Origin: Flavobacteriaceae bacterium
GTDB taxonomy: Bacteria > Bacteroidota > Bacteroidia > Flavobacteriales > Flavobacteriaceae
DNA length: 64,000 nucleotides
Reading direction: 5' to 3'
Assembly: GCA_002694465.1 (NCBI GenBank)
Contig: NZMG01000026.1
Location: 1-64,000 of the forward strand
In this document: piece by piece, positions 1 to 8,591 of the stretch
Position numbering within the stretch: position 1 is the stretch's first letter
Layout: each line of letters opens with the position of its first letter
The notes under the pieces: model-generated
The model's input: the letters and a program-made list of their open reading frames with translations, nothing else
Database searches by the model: none
What the model was told of the DNA's origin: nothing
Position numbers and translations under genes: made by a program

Positions 1-1059
1 TATATTAAAGCCTTAGGATATAAGAATTACGCCAATTGTTATTTTGCTATTATCGGTAGTCGTGGAGATACTAAAACTGAGGCAAAAAAAATTGCTACAG
101 CTCCTATAAATGAATTTGACAATAAGAATTACAAAGACTATTTAGAGCAAACACAAGATTATGGAGATAGTACCATTCAAATTAAAAGAAAACAAACTCT
201 TATTCAAAATGCTACTATCGAAGCTGCATTAAAAGTTCATTCGGATAATCCCAATTCAGTCGGTATTTGTTTGGATGAAATGCATAGCCTCATAAATAAA
301 ATGATAAACCCATCTAGTAGAGACGGAGCAGAATGGAGAAGCTTTTTTTTAGAAGGATACACCAACGGTCATATTGATATTGCTCGTAAAACAACGGACA
401 GCTTTAGAATCAGTGAATCCTATCCTACATTGATAGGTGGCTTACAAAATGAGTTTATTCCTTTTCTATTTTCAAAAGGAAATCTGGAAAGTGGATTTAT
501 AGACAGACTCTTATTTACAACTAAAATTACATCCAATATTAAATTAAAGAGAGGTGAAATTAATCCTGAAATTTTAGATCGATATAACAAGTCAATAAAG
601 CACATTCTAGAGTACAAGAAACAAAGTGAACAATTAGACGAACCTTTAAAGCAGTTTCAGTTATTGCTTAGTAGTGAAGCTGAAATCGAAATTTTTAATT
701 ATACCAAGAAGCTTATTGAGAGACAGAGTACTGCAAAACCTATCGTAAAAGAGTACTTGGCAAAAATGCAAATATCAATACATAAATTAAGTCTTTTGGT
801 TAGTATTATGTCTATGACACCAGAGAGTCTGAGTGATGTAAAAATTACTGCTCAGAATGTTCAATTGGCTATTGAATTAAATGAGTTTTACCTATTAAAT
901 TTTAAAGTTATTCTAAAAGAAATGAATAACAAAAAGTCTTTACCCACGCCTGAAGACATTATTAAATTGGCAAAAACAAATGGGGCGTCTCAAAAGGCTG
1001 TTGTAGAAATTACAGGATTACATAAAGGGACTATTTCAAAAAAATGGAACAAATCTTAG
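1..1059 (+). CDS. DUF3987 family ATPase of a mobile element, 5' partial
   Basis: The reading frame is open from the first base, so the gene starts left of the window; the ATG at 271 is internal. The visible 352 residues fit the DUF3987 family, helicase/primase-associated ATPases of integrative elements and phages. A Walker-A-like GSRGDTKT lies near residues 19-26 of the fragment and a Walker-B-like ICLDEMHS near residues 89-96. The following SLINK, then GLQNEF and GFIDRLLF, is also typical of the family. The C-terminal 35 residues look like a helix-turn-helix. It is followed by a toprim-type protein, the usual partner in Bacteroidota elements. Family assignment is by motif recognition. Confidence 0.75.
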   Translation, partial: YIKALGYKNYANCYFAIIGSRGDTKTEAKKIATAPINEFDNKNYKDYLEQTQDYGDSTIQIKRKQTLIQNATIEAALKVHSDNPNSVGICLDEMHSLINKMINPSSRDGAEWRSFFLEGYTNGHIDIARKTTDSFRISESYPTLIGGLQNEFIPFLFSKGNLESGFIDRLLFTTKITSNIKLKRGEINPEILDRYNKSIKHILEYKKQSEQLDEPLKQFQLLLSSEAEIEIFNYTKKLIERQSTAKPIVKEYLAKMQISIHKLSLLVSIMSMTPESLSDVKITAQNVQLAIELNEFYLLNFKVILKEMNNKKSLPTPEDIIKLAKTNGASQKAVVEITGLHKGTISKKWNKS

Positions 1060-1064
1060 TTAAG

Positions 1065-1159
1065 CAACTGGCAACTTGAAACTTAAAGCATTATCCCTAC
1101 ACAGTCTTTATTTACAGCATTTTATATAGATATAATTCAATGTTGCGAGTTGCCAGTTG
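1065..1159. repeat. 12-bp inverted repeat between the first two genes
   Basis: CAACTGGCAACT at 1065-1076 is exactly complementary to AGTTGCCAGTTG at 1148-1159, with 71 bases between. It spans most of the intergenic region before the toprim gene. It could be a regulatory or replication-related hairpin or a short dispersed repeat. Nothing in the sequence decides. Confidence 0.5.
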
Positions 1160-1173
1160 TCAAAAGTACAGTG

Positions 1174-2133
1174 ATGTTTAAAAAAGTAACGCATAATCTA
1201 AAATTCAATAAGAAAAGGGATTACCATCTAATAACTCCTTGTTGCAAAAAAAATAATAAGGATGGGAAATTTGTGAATTATAAGGGTTTTAGTAACAATT
1301 ATGGATATTGTCATTCCTGTGGTACAACAATGAACCCACCCCCTACCTATGTAGATGAAAAAGAGAGCGAATATATCTTTAATAACGTAACACAAAGGTT
1401 CGAACCTGTATTACAAAATAAATCAAATACTGTAATACAAAAGAAGAAAAACTGTAATACATTTTATAACAATCCCCTTGAAAGCCCCATTACGTCTAAA
1501 AAATACATTGATTTTGAGATAGTTAACAAAACATTACATATCAAGCCAGAAAATGCTCTTTTGCAATACCTGCGTGCTAACTATAAGGAAGAACAAGTAA
1601 ACCTTGTAAAACAATTGTATTGCATTGGAACGAGCAAAAAAGGCGGTACGGTTTTTTGGTTTATCAACAAACAAGGAAAAGCTCAAAAAGCCAAAATCTC
1701 CTTTTATACAAAAAACGGAAAAAGAACTAACCGATTTGAGGTGCCATACAAAAATGAAGATGGGTATTACAATTGCTTATTCGGTGAACACCTTTTAGCC
1801 AATAATACAAAACCCATAATTCTGGTTGAAAGCGAAAAAACAGCAATTGTATCCTCAATTGTCTTTCCACAATATACTTGGTTGGCCTACTCTGGAATTA
1901 ATGGTTTAACAGACCAAAAACTTCAAGTATTACAAAATGAAAAAATTATTATCGTTCCAGATATAAGTGAAAAAGCATTGCAAATAATTCGTAATAAGCT
2001 ACCAATAATGAAGGCTTTAAATATAGATGTTTCTATTTATGACTTGTCTTTAGGGAAATCCGATAATGAATTAAAAGAAAGTGGATATTACAATTGTGAT
2101 ATTGAGGATGTTCTTAGGAGCGATTTTAAATAA
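1174..2133 (+). CDS. Toprim-type primase-like protein, DUF6371-like
   Basis: The first ATG at 1174 is taken as start; a TTG at 1150 in frame would add eight residues and lies in the inverted repeat. The N-terminus has a zinc-ribbon pattern, CC at residues 22-23 and CHSC near 46-49, as in bacterial and phage primases. Around residue 215-230 comes PIILVESEKTAIVSS, a toprim-like acidic motif. Further on, IIIVPDIS resembles the second toprim strand, where the usual DxD is only partly kept. Such proteins sit next to DUF3987 ATPases in Bacteroidota mobile elements and probably act in element replication. The role is inferred from domains and neighbour. Confidence 0.65.
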   Translation: MFKKVTHNLKFNKKRDYHLITPCCKKNNKDGKFVNYKGFSNNYGYCHSCGTTMNPPPTYVDEKESEYIFNNVTQRFEPVLQNKSNTVIQKKKNCNTFYNNPLESPITSKKYIDFEIVNKTLHIKPENALLQYLRANYKEEQVNLVKQLYCIGTSKKGGTVFWFINKQGKAQKAKISFYTKNGKRTNRFEVPYKNEDGYYNCLFGEHLLANNTKPIILVESEKTAIVSSIVFPQYTWLAYSGINGLTDQKLQVLQNEKIIIVPDISEKALQIIRNKLPIMKALNIDVSIYDLSLGKSDNELKESGYYNCDIEDVLRSDFK

Positions 2134-2270
2134 TATTACTTCTTATAATATTATCTATCGAGAAAATCATTTTATTCCTGAATCTGTCATTGATATTTAA
2201 TATATTTGATACAATCCCCTTAAATTTTGATTAATTACTATATCCAATAAATAACACATTGGTATAGCCT

Positions 2271-2278
2271 TATATTTG
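2271..2278 (+). promoter_or_regulatory. -7 box TATATTTG before the restriction-modification run
   Basis: TATATTTG matches the Bacteroidota -7 consensus TAnnTTTG and lies 11 bases before the ATG at 2290. Any transcript would have a very short leader. No TTTG -33 box at normal spacing is visible, so this is only a candidate promoter for the run starting at 2290. Confidence 0.4.
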
Positions 2279-2289
2279 AAGAAAAACTG

Positions 2290-3090
2290 ATGAAGTATAA
2301 TGATCTTGACATTAAGAATTGGAAAAATCTTGACATAAACGTAGATAGTTTATGGGTAATTGATGAAAGAGATAAAAGTGGAAAGCATTCAAACATCTAT
2401 CACGGTAATTTTATACCCCAAATTCCAAATCAACTAATTAGAAGATATACAAAACCAAATGAAATTGTTTTAGATACCTTTCTAGGAAGTGGAACAACTC
2501 TTTTTGAGTGTGAAAAATTAAATAGAAGGTTTATCGGATTTGATATCAATGAATCGATATTAGGATTTGTGAGTGAAAAAATGCAGGAAGGAAAAAATAA
2601 TTACGAGCGGAACTATTTTATTGAAAAGTGTGATGTTTCAAAAAAAGTGATGTTTAATAAAAAAATAGTTGAGGCCTATAAATTTCTAAATAAACAAAGT
2701 ATTCAATTCGCTATAATGCACCCACCATATATGGATATCGTAAAGTTCACTGACAAAAAGGAGGACCTATCTCAAATTGAGAATAGTGAAGAATTTATTG
2801 ATGTTTTTTTAAAAGTGATAAATAATGTATATCAGCATTTAGATATTGAAAGATATTTTTCTATTGTAATTGGGGATGTTTATAAGAATGGCGAAATAAT
2901 ACCACTTTCATCACTTATAATTACTGCAATAAAACAAAAATTTAATGTAAAGTTAAAAGGGATTGTCATTAAAAATATTGAAGGAAATAGAGGAAAACAA
3001 GGGAAAGGTGGTATCTGGAGATATAGAGCATTAAATAGTGATTACTTTATTTTTAAACATGAATATATACTAACCTTCAAAAAAATATAA
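2290..3090 (+). CDS. Beta-class DNA methyltransferase (N4-cytosine or N6-adenine)
   Basis: This 266-residue protein transfers a methyl group from SAM to a DNA base. The SAM-binding motif I, LDTFLGSGTT, lies at residues 61-70 and is followed by FIGFDI. The catalytic motif IV reads HPPY at 144-147 where D/N/S-PPY is usual; HPPY occurs in some site-specific methylases. Motif I follows a target-recognition-like N-terminus, so the order is permuted relative to Dam-type enzymes. The next gene begins one base after the stop and encodes a nuclease, so the two probably form one restriction-modification unit. The target base cannot be told. Confidence 0.8.
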   Translation: MKYNDLDIKNWKNLDINVDSLWVIDERDKSGKHSNIYHGNFIPQIPNQLIRRYTKPNEIVLDTFLGSGTTLFECEKLNRRFIGFDINESILGFVSEKMQEGKNNYERNYFIEKCDVSKKVMFNKKIVEAYKFLNKQSIQFAIMHPPYMDIVKFTDKKEDLSQIENSEEFIDVFLKVINNVYQHLDIERYFSIVIGDVYKNGEIIPLSSLIITAIKQKFNVKLKGIVIKNIEGNRGKQGKGGIWRYRALNSDYFIFKHEYILTFKKI

Positions 3091-3091
3091 T

Positions 3092-4237
3092 ATGGCAACG
3101 CATATCCTTACCGTAGATAGAACGACATTCAAAACACATTTAAATTATATGTTTATTGGAACCGGCAAAGATGGCGCTGCACATCAACAAGGTGCTTTAA
3201 TAGATATTTTGGGTATTCGAGAGGGGGATAACATTATCTTTTATGTAATGAATTGTGGTTTTTTTGGAATATTCAAAGCTGTTGGGAATGTTTTTTATGA
3301 CTATAATTCATACCTAGGTCATCATCCACAATACTTGAATGATTTTCTTGGGAATAAAACTTTGACCTATAGAATGTCCATTGAGCCTTCTGAAGTTTTT
3401 GAGAATCCTATTTCAGAATGGGATATGATGGAAAATCCTGAATTGATTCTGGACCAAAGTATTTATAATCTTCAATGGTCTTGGATATTTAAAAAACTAA
3501 ATGCCTCTAGAGGATGTTTATCCATTGATAATTATGAATATGAACTATTTTATAATATTCTTTCAAACGGAAATATTCAATTAGAAAATGGTTTAAACTA
3601 TGATCTTATTAATGATAAAATTGAGTATCTCAATAACAACCTTGCTTATTTGCAAGATTGTAAAGCAATAATTCCTGTTTCTAATGAAAGAATACTTAAA
3701 ATTCACAGAGAATCAGATTTAAGAAGATTATTTACTGCAAAGGCCGGTGATTTAGAGATTCTTGATCAAGTATTAAACATTGAGGAAAACGGAAATATAA
3801 ATTACATAGCGAATGAAGTTCTATGCTCTTTTAGTGAACGTAAAATAGATTTAGTATTTGGGACCGATCAAAACAAATGTCTTCTTATTGAACTAAAAAA
3901 TGAATTTATTTTTGATAATAAAATTTATAATCAACTAAAAGAGTATGCACGATGGATATCTGCATATAAATTAGATTATCAAGAAATAATCCCAATTTTA
4001 ATTATAAAAGAACCCAGAGAGGTTGCAAAAAGGGCAAATGGTAAATACTACAAATACTTATCTCAAGAAGACAAGGATCATAATCAAACCTCTCCTTGGT
4101 ACAACACAATTAGTGAACAAATAAACGATGCTAAAATTCTACTAGCGGAAGAAGGAATCAATAAATTGCAAGATTTAAAAGTTTATACTTTCAAAACTGA
4201 CAATGATTCTAATTTAGTTAGTTTTGAAGAAGTTTAA
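3092..4237 (+). CDS. EVE/PUA-like plus PD-(D/E)XK endonuclease
   Basis: Residues 1 to about 150 resemble an EVE/PUA-like fold: ILGIREGDNIIFYV, then GFFGIFKAVGNVFYD at 56-70. EVE domains bind modified bases in DNA. The C-terminal half carries a PD-(D/E)XK-type core: D253 in KIDLVF, then E267 and K269 in LLIELK. This is a likely endonuclease whose base-sensing domain may read methylation. It starts one base after the methylase stop, so the pair is probably translated together. It could be the cleaving subunit of a type II system or a modification-dependent enzyme. Domain calls are by eye. Confidence 0.6.
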   Translation: MATHILTVDRTTFKTHLNYMFIGTGKDGAAHQQGALIDILGIREGDNIIFYVMNCGFFGIFKAVGNVFYDYNSYLGHHPQYLNDFLGNKTLTYRMSIEPSEVFENPISEWDMMENPELILDQSIYNLQWSWIFKKLNASRGCLSIDNYEYELFYNILSNGNIQLENGLNYDLINDKIEYLNNNLAYLQDCKAIIPVSNERILKIHRESDLRRLFTAKAGDLEILDQVLNIEENGNINYIANEVLCSFSERKIDLVFGTDQNKCLLIELKNEFIFDNKIYNQLKEYARWISAYKLDYQEIIPILIIKEPREVAKRANGKYYKYLSQEDKDHNQTSPWYNTISEQINDAKILLAEEGINKLQDLKVYTFKTDNDSNLVSFEEV

Positions 4238-4246
4238 ACATTTTGA

Positions 4247-4897
4247 ATGATGAATTGGAAAAAAAACTTTAAAAAAAATTCTTACGCATATAAATTTTTG
4301 GAATTAGCACAACCAGATTCTGAAGGATTTTCAAGAGAGGTTAAACTTACCGAATTTGATGAAAAAAATTCAATTAAAAAATTTGGAAATGGAGCGGATT
4401 GGGCAAGAAAAGGCACCAAATTTGCTCAAATTTATAATGTAAAACTAATTAAATCATTTAGCAAAGGACATCCAATTGTTGGAATAAAATTAAATGGATT
4501 CAACAAGCAGATAAGTGCAAATCTATCCCAAACTATTAGAGCTGATATAAAAAAAGTGATTTCTCCAAAACGATGTGTTGTTTTAGGTACCAATAGAAGT
4601 TGTGATCATAAGACAGAAGTGGATCATAAGGATGGTAGAAAAGTAGATCCCAGAATAATGAACCCCAAAACTCAACTTTTGTCAGATTTCCAACCATTAT
4701 CCAAACCTGCAAACGACGCAAAAAGACAGTTTTGTAAAGAATGTGCTGCCACGGGTCAAAGGTATGATGCAAAAAAATTAGGATATACTGTATCTGTAAC
4801 ACAAGGGGATCTTAATTATACCCAAAAACTTGGATGCAAAGGATGTTTTTGGTTTGATCCAATAGCATTTAGACAAAAATTAAAGATGAATAAATGA
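4247..4897 (+). CDS. HNH restriction endonuclease, ICEA/NlaIII-like
   Basis: This 216-residue protein contains EVDHKDGR at 124-131, an HNH-type core, followed by FQPLSKPANDAKRQFC and paired cysteines (C163, C166, C197, C200) that could hold zinc. The final CFWFDPIAF is also characteristic. I recognise this pattern as the ICEA/NlaIII family of type II endonucleases, whose known members cut CATG. The gene overlaps the following Dam-class methylase by four bases (ATGA), which fits a cognate pair. The family call rests on recall of the motif pattern and the CATG specificity is an extrapolation. Confidence 0.65.
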   Translation: MMNWKKNFKKNSYAYKFLELAQPDSEGFSREVKLTEFDEKNSIKKFGNGADWARKGTKFAQIYNVKLIKSFSKGHPIVGIKLNGFNKQISANLSQTIRADIKKVISPKRCVVLGTNRSCDHKTEVDHKDGRKVDPRIMNPKTQLLSDFQPLSKPANDAKRQFCKECAATGQRYDAKKLGYTVSVTQGDLNYTQKLGCKGCFWFDPIAFRQKLKMNK

Positions 4898-5895
4898 ATT
4901 ATATAGGCTCAAAGAACAAGCTTTCTAACTTTATTAAAAAAACAGTTTACGAGGTAGCTGGGAATGATTTAACAGACAAAGTTTTCTGTGATATTTTTGC
5001 TGGGACTGGAATAGTAGGTAGAAATTTTAAACAAGAAGTAAAAAAGGTTATTAGTAACGATTTTGAGTATTACAGTTTTGTTCTTAATAAAAACTATATA
5101 GAAAACCATAGACCTATTGAGGATAAAGAAAAGTACTTAATCCAATTGCAAGAACTAGCCCCTAAAAAAGGTTTTGTTTATAATAATTACTGTATTGGGG
5201 GTAATGGTGAGCGTCAATATTTTTCAGATGAAAACGGTTTGAAAATAGATGCTATAAGAAGTAGGATTGAGGAATGGAAAAACGAAAAAAAAATTGATGG
5301 AAGATTATATTTTTTCCTTTTGGCGAGTCTTTTAGAAAGTGCGGATAAAGTTGCGAATACTGCATCAGTATATGGAGCATATTTAAAAAATCTTAAAAAA
5401 TCTGCTCAAAAGGAGTTGAATCTAGTTTCGGCTAATTTTGACATTAATAAAAACTCACACGAAGTTTTTAATGAAGACAGCAATATCCTAATAAATAAAA
5501 TTGAAGGAGACATATTATATATGGACCCTCCTTATAATAGTAGACAATATGGTGCCAATTACCATTTATTAAATACAATCGCTTTATATGATAAATTTAT
5601 TCCTAAAGGTAAAACGGGATTAAGAGACTATCAAAAATCAGAATATTGTAGTAAAGCAAAAGTTCATTCCGCTTTTGAAGAATTAATAAAAAACGCTAAT
5701 TTCAAGTACATATTTCTTAGTTATAATAATGAAGGATTAATGACCGAAAATGAGGTGAAAAAAATAATGTCGAAATATGGAAAATATGATTTATCTACTA
5801 CAAACTATCAGAGATTTAAAGCTGATAAAGATGAAAATAGAGATCATAAAGCCGATAAAACAACCGAATATTTGCACATATTAGAAAAAATATGA
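4894..5895 (+). CDS. DNA adenine methylase, D12 (Dam) class
   Basis: The 333-residue protein begins MNYIGSKNKL, the usual start of D12-class N6-adenine methyltransferases. SAM motif I is CDIFAGTG at 32-39 and the catalytic motif IV is DPPYNSRQY starting at residue 211. It would methylate adenine in the site cut by the upstream ICEA-like nuclease, which it overlaps by four bases. It also overlaps the next gene by four bases (ATGA at 5892), so translation continues into the MmeI-like methylase, though these may be separate systems stacked in one transcript. Confidence 0.85.
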   Translation: MNYIGSKNKLSNFIKKTVYEVAGNDLTDKVFCDIFAGTGIVGRNFKQEVKKVISNDFEYYSFVLNKNYIENHRPIEDKEKYLIQLQELAPKKGFVYNNYCIGGNGERQYFSDENGLKIDAIRSRIEEWKNEKKIDGRLYFFLLASLLESADKVANTASVYGAYLKNLKKSAQKELNLVSANFDINKNSHEVFNEDSNILINKIEGDILYMDPPYNSRQYGANYHLLNTIALYDKFIPKGKTGLRDYQKSEYCSKAKVHSAFEELIKNANFKYIFLSYNNEGLMTENEVKKIMSKYGKYDLSTTNYQRFKADKDENRDHKADKTTEYLHILEKI

Positions 5896-8588
5896 ATGCA
5901 GCACAAATAGAGAAAAATGTAATCGCCCTAGTTGAAAATTTCAACAAAGAAGAATTTATATTCGATTTACTACAAGCTTATGGTATTTCTAAAACGTCTA
6001 TTACACGTTTAAAGAAAGGTGATTTTAATCTATCTAAAGTTGAAGGAGAAGTCCTTTACAAGAGCAAAATGCTTTTTAAAGAAGTTGCAGCTGGAAAACT
6101 ACTAAATACTATTGATGAGTTAACCAAAGATCCAGATTCCTTAAAACACAATCCAAGATTTGTAATAGTCACAGACTACAAAACCTTATTAGCTAAAGAT
6201 ATAAGAACAGGGTTAACACTGGACACCCCTATTCTTAAAATACATAAACATTTTGGTTTCTTTTTACCTTGGGCTGGTCAAGAAAAATATTCTCAAAAAA
6301 ATGAGAATTATGCTGATAGAAAAGCGTCATACAAAATGGCGAAACTCTATGATATTTTAGTGACTGAAAATCCAAATATCTATGATGATGGTGGTCACAA
6401 CTTAAATATTTTTCTATCTCGTTTACTCTTTTGCTTTTTTGCGGAAGACACAGATATATTTCCTATAGAGGGAATGTTTACAGATACATTAGAGCAACAT
6501 ACTCAGAAAGATGGAAGTGATACACATACTTTTTTAGATAGACTTTTTAAGGTCCTTAATACAAAGGACAATAGTAAAGAAGCATCCCATTTTAAAGAAT
6601 TTCCCTATGTAAATGGTGATTTGTTTAGAGATGCCATTATATCACCAAAGTTTACTAAAGAAGCACGTAAAATAATTATTGAGTGTGGTGATTTAGATTG
6701 GAGCGAAATCAACCCAGATATTTTTGGTTCTATGATACAGGCAGTTGTAAATCCTGCATATCGAAGCGGTTTAGGTATGCATTATACCTCTGTGCCAAAT
6801 ATTATGAAAGTGATTGAACCTTTGTTCTTAAATGAACTCTATGAAGACTTTGAAAAGCACAAAGAGAATACTAAAAAACTACGCCAATTAATATACAGAA
6901 TATCAAAACTTAAAATATTTGACCCTGCTTGTGGTAGCGGGAACTTTTTAATAATTGCTTACAAAGAACTACGAAAATTAGAAATAAAAATTTGGCAACA
7001 AATTAATGAGTTAGAACCGCAATACTCTTTTGTTTTTACAGAAGTAAAACTATCACAGTTTTATGGCATAGAGTTAGACGATTTTGCTCACGAAATGGCA
7101 ATTCTATCGTTATGGTTAGCCGAGCACCAAATGAATAAAATCTTTACAGATGAATTATTTGATTTTGGTAGAGCTAAACCTATTCTACCCTTAAAAGAAG
7201 CAGGTCATATAACACAAGGCAATGCAACTCGCTTAAACTGGGAGGATACCTGTCCTAAAAACTCAACTGATGAGATTTATATTTTGGGTAACCCGCCTTA
7301 TTTGGGTTATAAAGGTTGGGATTCAGAACAAAAAAAGGATATGTCGCTTGTATTTCAAGGAATGGGAACTGTTAAGAGGTTGGACTATATTGGATGCTGG
7401 TTTAAAAAAGGAGCAGATTATATTAAGGGCTTCAATGCACAATTAGCATTTGTTTCTACAAATTCTATTTGTCAAGGTGAGCAAGTTCCATTATTATGGC
7501 CATATATATTTAGAAAAAATATTGAAATTGGTTTTGCTCATTCTTCATTTAAATGGACTAATAACGCCAAGTTTAACGCTGGTGTTTCAGTTGTTATAAT
7601 TGGATTGCAGAATAAAGATCAAACCAGTAAGAAAATATATGATGGTATAAGATATAATTTTGTGTCTAATATAAATCCATATTTGACAGGAGCGCCAACA
7701 GTTTTTATTCAAAAAAGGAATAATCCAATATCATTATTTCCTGAAATGGCTCTTGGTAGTAGTGGAATTGACGGAGGTCATTTAATTCTATCTGTTAATG
7801 AGAAAAAGGAGTTTATAAAAAATAATCAGAAAGCTGCTAAATTCATAAAACCATTTATTGGAGGAAATGATTTTTTAAATGATGTTGAACGCTATTGTAT
7901 ATGGATAGACGATAATGACGTTGATGAGGCAAAAGAAATACATAATTTAAAACAAAGGATAGACAAGTGTGAACAATATAGAATGAATGGTGGACGTGAT
8001 GCTAAAAAAGCTGCAGCTGTACCACATAGGTTCTTCTATAGGAAGTATCAAGATGGTGTTCCGTTAGTCCTTCCTTTTACGAGTTCAGAGAATAGAAATT
8101 ATCTTCCTGTTGATTTTATAGATGATGGTACAATTATTAGTAACGGTCTATTAGTTATATACGATTCAGAACCTTATATTTTTGGCATATTAACATCGAG
8201 ATTGCATTGGATTTGGACAAAAGCAATTTCTGGCAAATTGGAAACTCGTATAAGGTATTCTGTAAATATGGTTTATAACACTTTCCCGTTTCCAGAAGTT
8301 AACCAAAAACAAAAAGAGCAAATTAATCTGCACGTTTTTGAGATTTTGGAAGAACGAGAAAAATATTCTAGTAAAACATTAGCGCAACTCTATGACCCAA
8401 ATAAAATGCCTAAAGGCTTAAAAGAAGCGCATCATCAATTAGATTTAGCTATAGAACGTTGTTATCGTTTAAAACCTTTTGAAAGCGACACAGAACGATT
8501 AGAATACCTTTTTAAAGAATATGAGAAGATGATTAATAAAAACACCTTGTTAGAAAAACCTAAAAGAACACGTAAAAAGAAAGCCTAA
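5892..8588 (+). CDS. MmeI-like DNA methyltransferase (type IIL-like architecture)
   Basis: At 898 residues this resembles the MmeI/type IIL methylase family. An N-terminal helical region with LSRLLFCFFAED near 175-185 is followed by SAM motif I, FDPACGSGNFL at 343-353, and motif IV NPPY at 467-470, typical of gamma-class N6-adenine methyltransferases. A target-recognition region and a helical tail ending in a lysine/arginine run follow. I cannot see the usual MmeI N-terminal PD-(D/E)XK nuclease motif. Cleavage may therefore come from the GIY-YIG protein two genes downstream. The helicase gene begins three bases after the stop. Confidence 0.8.
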   Translation: MNAAQIEKNVIALVENFNKEEFIFDLLQAYGISKTSITRLKKGDFNLSKVEGEVLYKSKMLFKEVAAGKLLNTIDELTKDPDSLKHNPRFVIVTDYKTLLAKDIRTGLTLDTPILKIHKHFGFFLPWAGQEKYSQKNENYADRKASYKMAKLYDILVTENPNIYDDGGHNLNIFLSRLLFCFFAEDTDIFPIEGMFTDTLEQHTQKDGSDTHTFLDRLFKVLNTKDNSKEASHFKEFPYVNGDLFRDAIISPKFTKEARKIIIECGDLDWSEINPDIFGSMIQAVVNPAYRSGLGMHYTSVPNIMKVIEPLFLNELYEDFEKHKENTKKLRQLIYRISKLKIFDPACGSGNFLIIAYKELRKLEIKIWQQINELEPQYSFVFTEVKLSQFYGIELDDFAHEMAILSLWLAEHQMNKIFTDELFDFGRAKPILPLKEAGHITQGNATRLNWEDTCPKNSTDEIYILGNPPYLGYKGWDSEQKKDMSLVFQGMGTVKRLDYIGCWFKKGADYIKGFNAQLAFVSTNSICQGEQVPLLWPYIFRKNIEIGFAHSSFKWTNNAKFNAGVSVVIIGLQNKDQTSKKIYDGIRYNFVSNINPYLTGAPTVFIQKRNNPISLFPEMALGSSGIDGGHLILSVNEKKEFIKNNQKAAKFIKPFIGGNDFLNDVERYCIWIDDNDVDEAKEIHNLKQRIDKCEQYRMNGGRDAKKAAAVPHRFFYRKYQDGVPLVLPFTSSENRNYLPVDFIDDGTIISNGLLVIYDSEPYIFGILTSRLHWIWTKAISGKLETRIRYSVNMVYNTFPFPEVNQKQKEQINLHVFEILEEREKYSSKTLAQLYDPNKMPKGLKEAHHQLDLAIERCYRLKPFESDTERLEYLFKEYEKMINKNTLLEKPKRTRKKKA

Positions 8589-8591
8589 TAT

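Noticed and set aside
1..270. DUF3987 gene starting at the ATG at 271
   Set aside because: The frame is open from base 1 and the upstream part carries the Walker-A-like motif, so the gene begins outside the window.
2134..2160. Terminator after the toprim gene
   Set aside because: There is a weak AT-only inverted repeat (AATATTA/TAATATT) but no stable stem or T run.
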